DNA of 64,000 nucleotides. Source: Martinezella tropici. GTDB lineage: Bacteria > Pseudomonadota > Alphaproteobacteria > Rhizobiales > Rhizobiaceae. The stretch is taken from NCBI RefSeq assembly GCF_008370325.1, contig NZ_VNIP01000001.1:1-64000 (forward strand), in the 5' to 3' direction. Below, one piece after another: positions 28,521 to 37,996 of the stretch. The translations under genes were made by a program, and so were the position numbers. Within the stretch, counting starts at the first letter, position 1. Each line of letters begins with the position of its first letter. The notes beneath the pieces were generated by a model. It was not told the origin of the DNA. It saw only the letters and a list, made by a program, of their open reading frames with translations, and searched no databases.

Positions 28521-29440
28521 TGGCCGGCCTCCCGAAGCAGCGCTTCGAATATGATCCGGCGTGCCTCCTCCGTATCGATTTCGGCGGCGAAATGAGCGTT
28601 GAACTTAGCATGCGAGGCACGGGTTTCGACGATGGTGCGTCCGCGCGTATGCTGTCCGTATAGTTCCACATCGATCCGGGCGTGCCGAAGGGTCGCTATC
28701 CCTGGCGCCACGAAAATGCCCGCCGCCGTCGGATCGTAGATCGCCATGGCCGGTCTGCCACGGCTGATGGCGATGTTGACATAGCCCTCCAGCAGGTCAG
28801 CGAGCAGCTGTGCCTTTTCGCCGGCGATCTCGCGGAGGCGGGCGACATCTGCGGGCCAGGCCAGCACCTTCCGGCAGATATCGAGATCGATCATGCACAA
28901 CGGCAGGTCATGCGCCAGCACGACGGCGAGCGCTTCCGGATCGGCAAAGGCATTGAATTCCGCCGATGCCGTATGATTGCCCGCGGTGACGCCCCCGCCC
29001 ATCCACGTCAGCTCATCGATGTGAGTGGCGAGATCGGGCCGTGCCAGCGCTAGCGCCGCGATGTTCGTGAGCGGCCCAAGCGCCAGAATGCGCTTCGGCC
29101 CGTTGCCGTCGGAAAGCCAGCTGCAAAGTGCAGCGAATGCATCGCTTACCGGCAGTGGATCAGCCGGCGGCAGGCTCCTGCCTGTGCTGGGAATGCCGGT
29201 CTGGCCGAGAATGCTTTGCGCCGTTTCCAGCTTGCAGAGGACGGGAAGTTCGCGGCCGGTATGAATCGGGAACGTCCAGCCGAAGGCGGCGGCCGCGTTT
29301 GCCGCATTGGCCTGGACATGGGACAGGGGCGCGTTGCCGCTGATGAGCGAAACGCCGTCGATGACGAGATCCGAATGCGCGACCACCAGGATGGCGGCGA
29401 TGTCATCGAATCCCATGTCGGTATCGATCCAGATTCCCAT
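28517..29440 (-). CDS. Inosine/uridine-preferring nucleoside hydrolase family
   Basis: 307-residue N-ribohydrolase that splits nucleosides to base and ribose. The family's Asp cluster appears as WIDTDMGFDDIAA at residues 4-16 (the usual DxDxxxDD). LALGPLTNIA and the substrate-binding NHTASAEFNAFADPEA follow, and the late YDPTAAG replaces the typical HDP. The substrate preference is not determinable. It is cotranscribed with ade, suggesting a nucleoside-to-hypoxanthine salvage pair. Confidence 0.9.
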   Translation of the reverse strand: MGIWIDTDMGFDDIAAILVVAHSDLVIDGVSLISGNAPLSHVQANAANAAAAFGWTFPIHTGRELPVLCKLETAQSILGQTGIPSTGRSLPPADPLPVSDAFAALCSWLSDGNGPKRILALGPLTNIAALALARPDLATHIDELTWMGGGVTAGNHTASAEFNAFADPEALAVVLAHDLPLCMIDLDICRKVLAWPADVARLREIAGEKAQLLADLLEGYVNIAISRGRPAMAIYDPTAAGIFVAPGIATLRHARIDVELYGQHTRGRTIVETRASHAKFNAHFAAEIDTEEARRIIFEALLREAGQ

Positions 29441-29532
29441 GTCCTATCTCATCGATCTCGGCCGGAAGACGCGAGGGCAGCCTGGCCACTCGCTCCGGAT
29501 GACGGATGCCGTGCCGTCAAGGCGGGAACAGT

Positions 29533-29564
29533 GCGGGACGCGCGGAGAAGTCTGCGCGTCCCGC
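29533..29564 (-). terminator. Terminator of the dipeptidase gene
   Basis: Perfect 11-bp stem GCGGGACGCGC/GCGCGTCCCGC with a 10-nt loop, 8 nt past the stop codon on the minus strand. No long T run follows. Confidence 0.65.
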
Positions 29565-29571
29565 AAATCGC

Positions 29572-30960
29572 TTAGCCGGCGAGCGCGTCGAGCACGCGGA
29601 CCCAGGAGCGGATGCCCTTGTGATAGGAGCGCAGCTCGTATTTCTCGTTCGGCGAGTGGATGCGGTCGTCGGAAAGGCCGAAGCCGATCAGCAGGGATTC
29701 CATGCCGAGCATCTTCTGGAAATCGCCGACGATCGGGATCGAGCCGCCCATGCCGATGACGATAGCGGGCTTCGGCCATTCGTCGGAGAGCGCCGTCTTC
29801 GCCTTGGTCAAGGCCGGCGAATCGTAGGAAAGCTGGATGGCCGGCGAGCCGCCATGCTCTTGGAATTCCACCGAGCAATCCCCAGGAATCTTAGAACGCA
29901 CATAGGCGCGGAAGCTCTCGCGGATCGCCGCCGGGTTCTGCTGGCCGACGAGACGGAAGGAAACCTTCGCCGATGCCTTGGCCGCGATCACGGTCTTGAA
30001 GCCGGCGCCGGTATAGCCGCCCGTAATCCCGTTCACTTCAGCCGTAGGCCGCGCCCAGGTGAGCTCCATCACCGAACGGCCCTTTTCGCCCGATGGGATC
30101 GACAGGCCGACGTCGCCGAGGAATTTTTCGGCTGTCATGCCGAGCGTTTCCCAGGAGGCCTTGATGTTGGCAGGCGTCTCCTCGACGCCTTCATAGAAGC
30201 CGGCAAGCGTTACGCGCCCCGTCTCGTCATGCAGGCCTGCGAGGATATCGGTGAGAATATGGATCGGATTGGCGGCAGCGCCGCCGTAGAGGCCCGAATG
30301 CAGGTCGCGGTCGGCGGCGGTGATGACGATCTCCTCGCCCACCAGTCCACGCAGGCCGGCAGAGATTGCCGGCGTATCGCCGTCCCACATGCCGGTATCG
30401 CAGACAAGGGCGAAATCCGCCTTCAGCTCGGCCGCATTGGCTTCGAGGAAGGGCTTGAGCGAGGGCGAGCCGGATTCCTCCTCGCCTTCGAACAGGATGG
30501 TGATGCGCACCGGAAGCGTACCCCTGGTTTCCTTATAGGCGCGCACCGCCTCGACGAAGGTCATCAACTGGCCCTTGTCGTCGGAGGTGCCACGGCCGAC
30601 CAGAATCTTGCGGCCGTTGCCCATGTCCTTGATCGCCGGGGCGAATGGATCGCTTTCCCAGAGCTCGATCGGATCGACCGGCTGCACGTCGTAATGGCCG
30701 TAAAAGAGCACATGCGGGGCATCGGCGCTGCCGGCATCGTGATGCGCAACCACCATCGGATGTCCGGGCGTATCGCGCACGGAGGCCGTAAAGCCCAGCG
30801 AGTTCAGGTAGGCGACCAGCCATTCCGCCGCCTTGCGGCATTCTGCCTTATAGTCCGGATCCGTCGAAATGGACTTGATGCGCAGCAGCTCGAAGAGATT
30901 GTCCAGGCTGGAGGGGAGGTTCTGATCGGCGCGATCAAGAACGGGCGATAGATCGGTCAT
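29572..30960 (-). CDS. M20 family metallopeptidase (dipeptidase-like)
   Basis: 462-residue di-zinc peptidase of the M20A/F type. Motifs: LFYGHYDVQPVDP (metal His and catalytic Asp), GRGTSDDKGQLM (bridging Asp), ILFEGEEESGSP (catalytic and metal Glu), LVCDTGMW, and DLHSGLYGGAAANP. The last marks the long-insert dipeptidase group, related to carnosinase and Xaa-His dipeptidases. A good ribosome site (aaggag) lies 8 nt before the ATG. It is separated from the nucleoside hydrolase by a terminator. Confidence 0.88.
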   Translation of the reverse strand: MTDLSPVLDRADQNLPSSLDNLFELLRIKSISTDPDYKAECRKAAEWLVAYLNSLGFTASVRDTPGHPMVVAHHDAGSADAPHVLFYGHYDVQPVDPIELWESDPFAPAIKDMGNGRKILVGRGTSDDKGQLMTFVEAVRAYKETRGTLPVRITILFEGEEESGSPSLKPFLEANAAELKADFALVCDTGMWDGDTPAISAGLRGLVGEEIVITAADRDLHSGLYGGAAANPIHILTDILAGLHDETGRVTLAGFYEGVEETPANIKASWETLGMTAEKFLGDVGLSIPSGEKGRSVMELTWARPTAEVNGITGGYTGAGFKTVIAAKASAKVSFRLVGQQNPAAIRESFRAYVRSKIPGDCSVEFQEHGGSPAIQLSYDSPALTKAKTALSDEWPKPAIVIGMGGSIPIVGDFQKMLGMESLLIGFGLSDDRIHSPNEKYELRSYHKGIRSWVRVLDALAG

Positions 30961-31158
30961 ATCCGACTCCTTACATGAGATTTGGAGGGACGATAGACCA
31001 AAGCCCGATTGGTTTCGAGGCGTTAAAATTGAAAATTTACCGTAGCTTGCCGGGTTGGGTTGAGCTCGCTCTTATGTGATTAGTTGCGTATGTAGTTTAC
31101 AAGTTTTTTAGAGTATTAGAAATAACGTTAATCCAGAAGAGTATTCTGGAGGCGCGTA

Positions 31159-33501
31159 ATGTTTTCAGTGATTGCATGTATTCGTAACGATCATGACTTC
31201 AGGCTCATTCTCGTTGCTGCGGTCATTTGCCTCATCGGCAGCCTTGCCACCATGCTTCTGTTCTCGCGTGCGCAGGAATGCCAGTCGCATCAGCGTCGTT
31301 ATTGGATCGCCGCTGCAGCCTTTGCCAGCGGCGTCGGTATCTGGGCGACCCATTTCATCGCCATGCTCGCCTATCAGAGCAGCCTTCCCATCTACTATGG
31401 TCTTTCGCTGACCGTGCTTTCGGTGGTTCTTGCCATCATCGGTTCCTGGCTTGCCGTTGCCATCGCCTTCGAGTGGGATAACGGCGTTTCCTTTGCTGTC
31501 GGTGGCATCCTGATGGCGTTTGGAATTGGCGCCATGCACTTCAGCGGCATGCAGGCCATCGAGGCCTCGGCAGAGCTTTCCTATGACTTGCAGCGCGTCG
31601 TCATTTCCATTCTCGTCGGTGCCGTCTTCTCCTCGCTGGCCTTCCTTGCCTTTCGCAGCCTTCATGGCCTCAGGCGCATCATTGCAGGCGCCTTTCTCCT
31701 GCTGCTGGCAATTTGTTCGCTGCATTTCACCGCGATGAGCGGTGTGACGCTGACGCCGGAAGCGGAGATGTCCGCCACCATCGTCTCTATCGATCGAAGC
31801 ATTCTTGCCGGCATCGTCATGGCTGCCGCGACGGGCCTCATTCTCATCGCTCTCGGCGCGATCTTCATCGATCGTCATCTCACCGATCTCCGCGGCTTCG
31901 CCAACGCTTCGCTCGAGGGATTGCTCATCGTCCGCGACGGCAGAATCATCGATGCGAATGAGCGCTTCTTTGCCATTTCAGGATGGTCCGCCCAGCAGGT
32001 GACCGGCCTGGCGCCCGAAACCTTCCTGACGCTCGACATGGAGGCTCATGCCGAGGCGGCCATTCCGCTCGAGACGACGCTTTCGGGCTCAGACGGCAAA
32101 TCGATCCCCGTCGAAACCGTACGGCGCTCCATCACCTATCGCGGCCATGAATGCAGCGTACTGGTCGTGCGCGACCTGACGGAACGGCGCCAGGCGCAGC
32201 AGATGATCGAGCATCTGGCCCATCACGATATCCTGACGGACCTGCCCAATCGCTCGCTGTTCGACCAGCGCATGCGTCAGGCGCTGCAGGTGGCCGACCG
32301 CAAAGGCGGCGAAGTCGCCATCTTCTGCCTGGACCTGGACCGCTTCAAGGCGATCAACGACGTCTTCGGCCATGCCGAAGGAGATCGTATCCTTTGCAAG
32401 GTCGCCGGCATCCTGCAACGTATCATCGAAGAGGGCGATACGGTGGCGAGGCTTGGCGGCGACGAATTCGCCATCATCCAGCCCAAGCGCCAGCAGCCCG
32501 TGGGCGCCACGCGTCTTGCCGAGCGCATTCTTGCCGAATTCGCCATGGAGATGGATACGGCGCGCGATCCGACGGCGGTCGGCGTCAGTCTCGGCATCGC
32601 CATCTATCCGCGTGACGGCGCCAGTGCCGAGCAGCTCTATGCCAATGCGGATACGGCGCTTTATCGCGCCAAGCGCGCCGGCCGGGGCCACGCCTGTTTC
32701 TTCGATGCCGAAATGGACAAGGCCGTGCGCATGCGTCGGCAACTCGAGAACGATCTGCGCCAGGCCATTCTTCGCAGGCAACTCTTTCTGGAATATCAGC
32801 CGATCTACGATGTTGGCAGCGACAGCGTCAGCGGCTACGAGGCGCTGTTGCGCTGGGCACACCCGGATCGGGGCTTGATCGATCCGGAGACCTTCATTCC
32901 TATTGCCGAGGAGAGCGGATCGATCGTCGCGATCGGTGAATGGGTGCTGCAGCAGGCATGCCAGGAAGCGATGCGCTGGAGCGAGCCTGCGAATGTCGCC
33001 GTCAACCTTTCGCCGCTGCAATTCATGATCCCCACCCTCTATGACCAGATCGAAGGGATTCTGCGAAGAACCGGTCTTGAGCCGCGGCGCCTCGAGCTGG
33101 AGATTACCGAAGCGGCCCTGATGCGCGAACGGACGGTTGTCATCGCGACATTGCAGCGGCTGCACCGCCTCGGCGTCCGCGTGGTCATGGATGATTTCGG
33201 CACCGGCTTTTCCTCGCTCAGCAATCTGCGCGCCTTCCCTTTCGATAAGATCAAGGTCGATCGCAGCTTCACCGGTGCCCTCGAACACGATCCCGCGGCG
33301 CGTTCGATCGTCCGCGCCATCATCGGCCTCGGGCACAGCCTGAACATGCCCGTCGTGACGGAAGGCGTGGAAACGGAAACCCAGCGCCGCATCGTCATCG
33401 AGGAGGGTTGCGCGCAGCTTCAAGGGATATTCTTCGGCAAGCCGGATGTCGGGCCTAGTCAGCACCACGCCGTCCTCGTCAAGGCGGTCGGGCAATCCTA
33501 G
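31159..33501 (+). CDS. MHYT-PAS-GGDEF-EAL membrane signalling protein
   Basis: 780-residue inner-membrane c-di-GMP enzyme. Residues 1-235 form a seven-segment MHYT domain with three His-containing motifs (THFIAML, MHFSGMQ, LHFTAMS), thought to sense O2, CO or NO through copper. A PAS domain (about 245-345) follows. The GGDEF domain has an intact RLGGDEFA near residue 430. The EAL domain has YEALLRW near 560, then EITEAAL, MDDFGTGFSS and TEGVET. Both catalytic halves look active. A good ribosome site (ctggagg) precedes the ATG. It ends 4 nt into the convergent marR gene. Confidence 0.92.
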   Translation: MFSVIACIRNDHDFRLILVAAVICLIGSLATMLLFSRAQECQSHQRRYWIAAAAFASGVGIWATHFIAMLAYQSSLPIYYGLSLTVLSVVLAIIGSWLAVAIAFEWDNGVSFAVGGILMAFGIGAMHFSGMQAIEASAELSYDLQRVVISILVGAVFSSLAFLAFRSLHGLRRIIAGAFLLLLAICSLHFTAMSGVTLTPEAEMSATIVSIDRSILAGIVMAAATGLILIALGAIFIDRHLTDLRGFANASLEGLLIVRDGRIIDANERFFAISGWSAQQVTGLAPETFLTLDMEAHAEAAIPLETTLSGSDGKSIPVETVRRSITYRGHECSVLVVRDLTERRQAQQMIEHLAHHDILTDLPNRSLFDQRMRQALQVADRKGGEVAIFCLDLDRFKAINDVFGHAEGDRILCKVAGILQRIIEEGDTVARLGGDEFAIIQPKRQQPVGATRLAERILAEFAMEMDTARDPTAVGVSLGIAIYPRDGASAEQLYANADTALYRAKRAGRGHACFFDAEMDKAVRMRRQLENDLRQAILRRQLFLEYQPIYDVGSDSVSGYEALLRWAHPDRGLIDPETFIPIAEESGSIVAIGEWVLQQACQEAMRWSEPANVAVNLSPLQFMIPTLYDQIEGILRRTGLEPRRLELEITEAALMRERTVVIATLQRLHRLGVRVVMDDFGTGFSSLSNLRAFPFDKIKVDRSFTGALEHDPAARSIVRAIIGLGHSLNMPVVTEGVETETQRRIVIEEGCAQLQGIFFGKPDVGPSQHHAVLVKAVGQS

Positions 33502-33929
33502 AGCTGCTTGGCGTTGTCCAGGACGCGCCGGATATATTCCAGCAGAAGCTCGCGCTCGAAATGGCGGAAGTCTTTCAGGAGGTCCGTATCCGCGGCCATC
33601 GCAGCTTCGATAGCCTCCGCCTCCATCGCCGCCGCCCGGCTCGTCAGGAAAATCAGTTGTGCCCGCTTGTCCGATGGATGCGGACGGCGCTCCACCAGCC
33701 CATCGCGCTCCATGCGCGATAGCGTATTGGCCATCGTCGCCTGTTCGATATCGACCCGTTCCAGCAATTGTTTCTGGGTGAGCCCGTCTTCGGACCATAA
33801 TTCCAGCAGGATCGGAAACTGACCGGGGGAAAAACCGAGTTTCGCCGCGCGTTGGTGTAACGAGCGAGCAAATCCCTTTGCCATCTGACTGGCAAGGTAG
33901 GCGGCGGAGTCCATCCGATTAAATCCCAT
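33498..33929 (-). CDS. MarR family transcriptional regulator
   Basis: 143-residue winged-helix regulator. The recognition helix segment TQKQLLERVDIEQATMANTLSRMERDGL and the wing VERRPHPSDKRAQLIFLT are typical. The N-terminal dimerisation helix starts about residue 9. Its 3' end overlaps the 3' end of the GGDEF-EAL gene by 4 nt tail to tail. No obvious target operon adjoins it. An alternative start (MDSAAYL) lies 15 nt inside. Confidence 0.85.
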   Translation of the reverse strand: MGFNRMDSAAYLASQMAKGFARSLHQRAAKLGFSPGQFPILLELWSEDGLTQKQLLERVDIEQATMANTLSRMERDGLVERRPHPSDKRAQLIFLTSRAAAMEAEAIEAAMAADTDLLKDFRHFERELLLEYIRRVLDNAKQL

Positions 33930-34052
33930 GATTGCAAATATGCCGACAATTCAGAATCAAGACAATCGGCAATTTCTTGGGTAGAGCTGCTCGAAAATCA
34001 GCAACTTCAGGCGCTTTTTTACGTTTTCAAGTTGCATTTTTCGGCATGAAAA

Positions 34053-34168
34053 AGCCGCCATGGCCTGGAGGTTCGCCATGGCGGCTCGTAAAGGGGGGAC
34101 AAAGGCCCGGAGAGGGGATAGGCCTTTGTCCAAGTCTGACATGGCGGGGGACAGGCCGGTTGTCAGAC
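34053..34168. repeat. Three consecutive inverted repeats upstream of polA
   Basis: Repeat 1: AGCCGCCATGGC/GCCATGGCGGCT (12 bp, loop 10), 34053-34086. Repeat 2: GGACAAAGGCC/GGCCTTTGTCC (11 bp, loop 13), 34097-34131. Repeat 3: GTCTGACA/TGTCAGAC (8 bp), 34134-34168. All pair perfectly. The 422-bp gap between marR and polA holds no gene I can support. This may be a small structured RNA, a composite repeat or a leader. A further TGAAAC/GTTTCA pair lies at 34249-34268. Confidence 0.6.
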
Positions 34169-34351
34169 CCTCGGCAAATCAATCGCCGGTGAACATGATT
34201 TGAGGTTCCGAATGTGGTTTTTCAAGGGAATGCGCAGATTAGATTGATTGAAACTTAGTAACGTTTCAGTGAGAGATTTCGCTCTTTCCACAGACGGCAA
34301 AAGCAGAAGTTTATATGGACGTTGGAAGTGCGCCACGCTATCCATGCTTCC

Positions 34352-37300
34352 ATGAAAAAAGGTGATCATCTTTTCCTCGTCGACGGCTCCGGTTTCATTT
34401 TCCGGGCCTTTCACGCCCTGCCGCCGCTGACGCGCAAGTCGGACGGGTTGCCGGTCGGCGCCGTCTCCGGTTTCTGCAACATGCTGTGGAAGCTGCTGAC
34501 CTCGGCGCGCGATACCTCCGTGGGTGTGACGCCGACGCATTTCGCTGTGATCTTCGACTATTCCTCGAAGACCTTCCGCAAGGACATCTTCCCGGAATAC
34601 AAGGCCAACCGTTCGGCGCCGCCGGAGGAGCTGATTCCGCAATTCGGCCTCATCCGCGAGGCGACCCGCGCTTTCAACCTGCCCTGCATCGAGACCGACG
34701 GCTTCGAAGCCGACGATATCATCGCCACCTATGCCCGTCAGGCCGAGGCGACCGGCGCCGATGTGACGATCATCTCGTCCGACAAGGACCTGATGCAGCT
34801 CGTCACGCCGATGGTCCACATGTATGACAGCATGAAGGACAAGCAGATCGGCATTCCCGACGTCGTCGAGAAATGGGGCGTGCCGCCGGACAAGATGATC
34901 GACCTGCAGGCCATGACCGGCGACTCGGTCGACAACGTCCCCGGCATTCCCGGCATCGGCCCGAAGACGGCGGCGCAGCTTCTGGAGGAGTTCGGCGATC
35001 TTGACACGCTGCTCGCCCGCGCCGGCGAGATCAAGCAGCAGAAGCGCCGCGAAAACATCATCGCCAATGCCGAACTTGCCCGCATTTCACGCCAGCTGGT
35101 GACGCTCAGGACAGATGTGCCGCTGGAATTGTCGCTTGATACCCTGATGCTGGAACCCCAGGACGGCCCGAAGCTGATCGGCTTCCTGAAGACCATGGAA
35201 TTCACCACGCTGACGCGGCGCGTGGCGGAAGCCTGCGATTGCGATGCGGCAGTGATCGAGCCGTCAGTCGTCAAGATCGAATGGGGTGAAGCTGCCCATG
35301 GCCCCGATCTCAATATCGGCGAGAATGTCGATCTCGTCGCTGGCAGCGTTGTCGAGGCCGAGGGGGCATCGGTCCCGGCGCCATCGGCCAAGGCGCGTCT
35401 GGCTTTGGATGGCACTGCTGAGCCCGAGGATCTCGCCAAGGCCCGCGCCGCGAGTTTCGCGAACGCGCCGATCGATCATTCGAAATATGTGACCATTCGC
35501 GATATCGCCACGCTCGATCGATGGATCGCGGATGCGCGCGAGACGGGCATCGTCGCCTTCGACACGGAAACGACGTCGCTCGATGCCATGCAGGCGGAGA
35601 TTGCCGGCTTTTCGCTGGCGATCGCCGACAACCGCGACGATCCGACTGGCGTCTCCATCCGCGCCGCCTATGTTCCGCTCGGCCACAAGACCGGCGTCGG
35701 CGACCTCCTCGGCGGCGGCCTGGCCGACAATCAGATTCCGCTTCGCGATGCGCTGGCGCGCCTGAAGGATCTGCTTGAGGATGCCTCCATCCTGAAGATC
35801 GCGCAGAACCTCAAATACGACTACCTTCTGATGAAGCGCTACGGCATCGAGACGCGGTGCTTCGACGACACGATGCTCCTGTCCTATGTGCTCGACGGCG
35901 GCTCAAACGCCACGCATGGCATGGACAGCCTTTCGGAACGCTGGCTCGGCCACAAGCCGATCGCCTACAAGGATGTGGCCGGCAGCGGCAAGTCCAACAT
36001 CACCTTCGACCTCGTCGATATCGACCGCGCCACAGCCTATGCCGCTGAGGATGCCGATGTGACGCTGCGTCTCTGGCTGGTGCTGAAACCACGACTTGCG
36101 GCAGAAAAACTTTCAGCCGTCTACGAGCGGTTGGAGCGGCCTCTGGTGCCGGTGCTCGCTCATATGGAAGAGCGCGGCATCACCATCGACCGGCAGATCC
36201 TCTCTCGCCTTTCGGGCGAGCTGGCGCAGGGTGCTGCGCGCTTGGAAGATGAGATCTACACCCTGGCCGGCGAACGCTTCAATATCGGCTCGCCGAAGCA
36301 GCTTGGCGATATCCTCTTTGGCAAGATGGGATTGGCTGGCGGCAGCAAGACCAAGACCGGGCAATGGTCGACCTCGGCGCAAGTGCTGGAGGATCTGGCG
36401 GCCGCCGGCTTCGAACTGCCGCGCAAGATCGTCGACTGGCGTCAGCTCACCAAGCTGAAATCCACCTATACCGACGCGCTGCCGAGCTACGTCCATCCCG
36501 AGACAAAGCGCGTTCATACCTCCTATTCGCTGGCCTCGACCACGACCGGACGCTTGTCATCTTCCGAACCGAACCTGCAGAATATTCCGGTGCGCACGGC
36601 GGAAGGCCGCAAGATCCGCACGGCCTTCATTTCGACGCCGGGCCACAAGCTCGTCTCCGCCGACTATAGCCAGATCGAACTGCGCGTGCTGGCGCATGTC
36701 GCCAATATCCCGCAGCTCAAGCAGGCCTTCGAAGACGGCATCGACATTCACGCGATGACGGCCTCGGAAATGTTCGGCGTGCCGGTGGATGGCATGCCGA
36801 GCGAAGTGCGCCGCCGCGCCAAGGCGATCAACTTCGGCATCATCTACGGCATCTCCGCCTTCGGCCTTGCCAACCAGCTCTCGATCGAGCGCTCGGAAGC
36901 AGGCGATTACATCAAGAAGTATTTCGAGCGCTTCCCCGGCATCCGTGACTACATGGAAGGCGCCAAGCAGGCGGCGCGCGACAAGGGCTATGTCGAGACC
37001 ATCTTCGGTCGCCGCATCCATTTCCCGGAAATCCGCTCCTCCAATCCTTCCGTCCGCGCCTTCAACGAGCGCGCCTCGATCAATGCGCCGATCCAGGGAT
37101 CGGCCGCCGACGTCATCCGCCGCGCCATGATCAAGATGGAGCCGGCGCTGGCCTCAGGCGGGCTCGGCGATCGCGTGCGCATGCTCTTGCAGGTGCATGA
37201 CGAGTTGATCTTCGAAGTCGAGGACGCCGATGTCGAGCGCACAACGCCGATCATAGTCTCGGTCATGGAAAATGCCGCCATGCCGGCCGTCGATATGGCC

Positions 37301-37354
37301 GTGCCGCTGAAGGTCGATGCACGCGCCGCCCATAATTGGGATGAGGCGCACTGA
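34352..37354 (+). CDS. polA: DNA polymerase I
   Basis: 1000-residue repair and Okazaki-processing polymerase with three domains. The 5'-3' exonuclease spans residues 1 to about 290 (LFLVDGSGFIFRAFHALPP, DGFEADDIIA, SSDKDLMQLV, GDSVDNVPGIPGIG). The 3'-5' proofreading exonuclease (about 380-580) has an intact DTETTSLD metal motif. The polymerase domain has motif A SADYSQIELRVLAH, motif B RRRAKAINFGIIYG and motif C LQVHDELIFEV. The start ATG at 34352 (MKKGDHLFLV) aligns with the family; an in-frame TTG at 34322 is unlikely. It is convergent with phnN. Confidence 0.97.
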   Translation: MKKGDHLFLVDGSGFIFRAFHALPPLTRKSDGLPVGAVSGFCNMLWKLLTSARDTSVGVTPTHFAVIFDYSSKTFRKDIFPEYKANRSAPPEELIPQFGLIREATRAFNLPCIETDGFEADDIIATYARQAEATGADVTIISSDKDLMQLVTPMVHMYDSMKDKQIGIPDVVEKWGVPPDKMIDLQAMTGDSVDNVPGIPGIGPKTAAQLLEEFGDLDTLLARAGEIKQQKRRENIIANAELARISRQLVTLRTDVPLELSLDTLMLEPQDGPKLIGFLKTMEFTTLTRRVAEACDCDAAVIEPSVVKIEWGEAAHGPDLNIGENVDLVAGSVVEAEGASVPAPSAKARLALDGTAEPEDLAKARAASFANAPIDHSKYVTIRDIATLDRWIADARETGIVAFDTETTSLDAMQAEIAGFSLAIADNRDDPTGVSIRAAYVPLGHKTGVGDLLGGGLADNQIPLRDALARLKDLLEDASILKIAQNLKYDYLLMKRYGIETRCFDDTMLLSYVLDGGSNATHGMDSLSERWLGHKPIAYKDVAGSGKSNITFDLVDIDRATAYAAEDADVTLRLWLVLKPRLAAEKLSAVYERLERPLVPVLAHMEERGITIDRQILSRLSGELAQGAARLEDEIYTLAGERFNIGSPKQLGDILFGKMGLAGGSKTKTGQWSTSAQVLEDLAAAGFELPRKIVDWRQLTKLKSTYTDALPSYVHPETKRVHTSYSLASTTTGRLSSSEPNLQNIPVRTAEGRKIRTAFISTPGHKLVSADYSQIELRVLAHVANIPQLKQAFEDGIDIHAMTASEMFGVPVDGMPSEVRRRAKAINFGIIYGISAFGLANQLSIERSEAGDYIKKYFERFPGIRDYMEGAKQAARDKGYVETIFGRRIHFPEIRSSNPSVRAFNERASINAPIQGSAADVIRRAMIKMEPALASGGLGDRVRMLLQVHDELIFEVEDADVERTTPIIVSVMENAAMPAVDMAVPLKVDARAAHNWDEAH

Positions 37355-37390
37355 GACGCCTATCCCGCGTCTTCTTCAGCTTCAGTGCTC

Positions 37391-37996
37391 TTACTTCCCA
37401 ACCAGCGCTTCCAGCACCGAAACGATCGCACGTTCGGCCTCTTCGAGCGTGCCGCTATTGTCGATATCGGCGACATCGTAGCTGCCCTGAACGGTCAGCG
37501 CGCTTCTTTCCAGCCGCTTCAGCACGTCTTCGCGGTTCTCGCGTCCGCGCGCCATCAGCCGTTCGGCAAGCACTTCGCGCCGCGCCGTGATGTTGATGAC
37601 CTTCAGCCGCGGAAATGCGGCCTGGAAGTGATGCAGCGCCGAGCGAGAGCCATTGGCGATGACCAGATTGCCTTGTGCAAGCACGTCGACAACTTCGGCC
37701 GGAATGCCGTATTTCAGGCCATGCGCTTCCCAGGAGACGGCAAAGGCTCGGGCCTGCTCCATCGCATCGAAATCCGCTTCGGAAACGCTTCTGTGATCCT
37801 CGTTGCCGGCATCGCCGTCCCGCGTGATGACGCGGCGGACGAAATGCACATCGGGCCGGCCGGCAAAATGCCGGGCGGCCAGATTCATCAGCGTATCCTT
37901 GCCGGCGCCGCTCGGGCCGACGACGACAGCGAGCGTGCCCGCCGTCGCATCCGCCAGACCGACATTAGCCGGCTTGATATTGGGGTCCGGGCTCAT
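37391..37996 (-). CDS. phnN: Ribose 1,5-bisphosphate phosphokinase PhnN
   Basis: 201-residue guanylate-kinase-like enzyme that phosphorylates ribose 1,5-bisphosphate to PRPP at the end of the C-P lyase route. P-loop GPSGAGKDT lies at about residues 27-35; VRRVITRDGDAGNEDH and SWEAHGLKYGIP form the substrate lid region. It overlaps phnM by 4 nt and is the last gene of the phnC-to-phnN unit. Confidence 0.93.
   Translation of the reverse strand: MSPDPNIKPANVGLADATAGTLAVVVGPSGAGKDTLMNLAARHFAGRPDVHFVRRVITRDGDAGNEDHRSVSEADFDAMEQARAFAVSWEAHGLKYGIPAEVVDVLAQGNLVIANGSRSALHHFQAAFPRLKVINITARREVLAERLMARGRENREDVLKRLERSALTVQGSYDVADIDNSGTLEEAERAIVSVLEALVGK

Noticed and set aside
29506..30951. Long plus-strand open frame over the dipeptidase gene
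   Set aside because: Antisense shadow; no recognisable motif, while the minus-strand reading shows all M20 motifs.
32089..33798. Long minus-strand open frame over the GGDEF-EAL gene
   Set aside because: Shadow frame crossing two real genes; the plus-strand product has intact GGDEF and EAL motifs.
33941..33971. TGCCGA/TCGGCA pair upstream of marR as an operator
   Set aside because: Arms of 6 bp with a 19-nt spacer are too loose to support a MarR site from this sequence alone.
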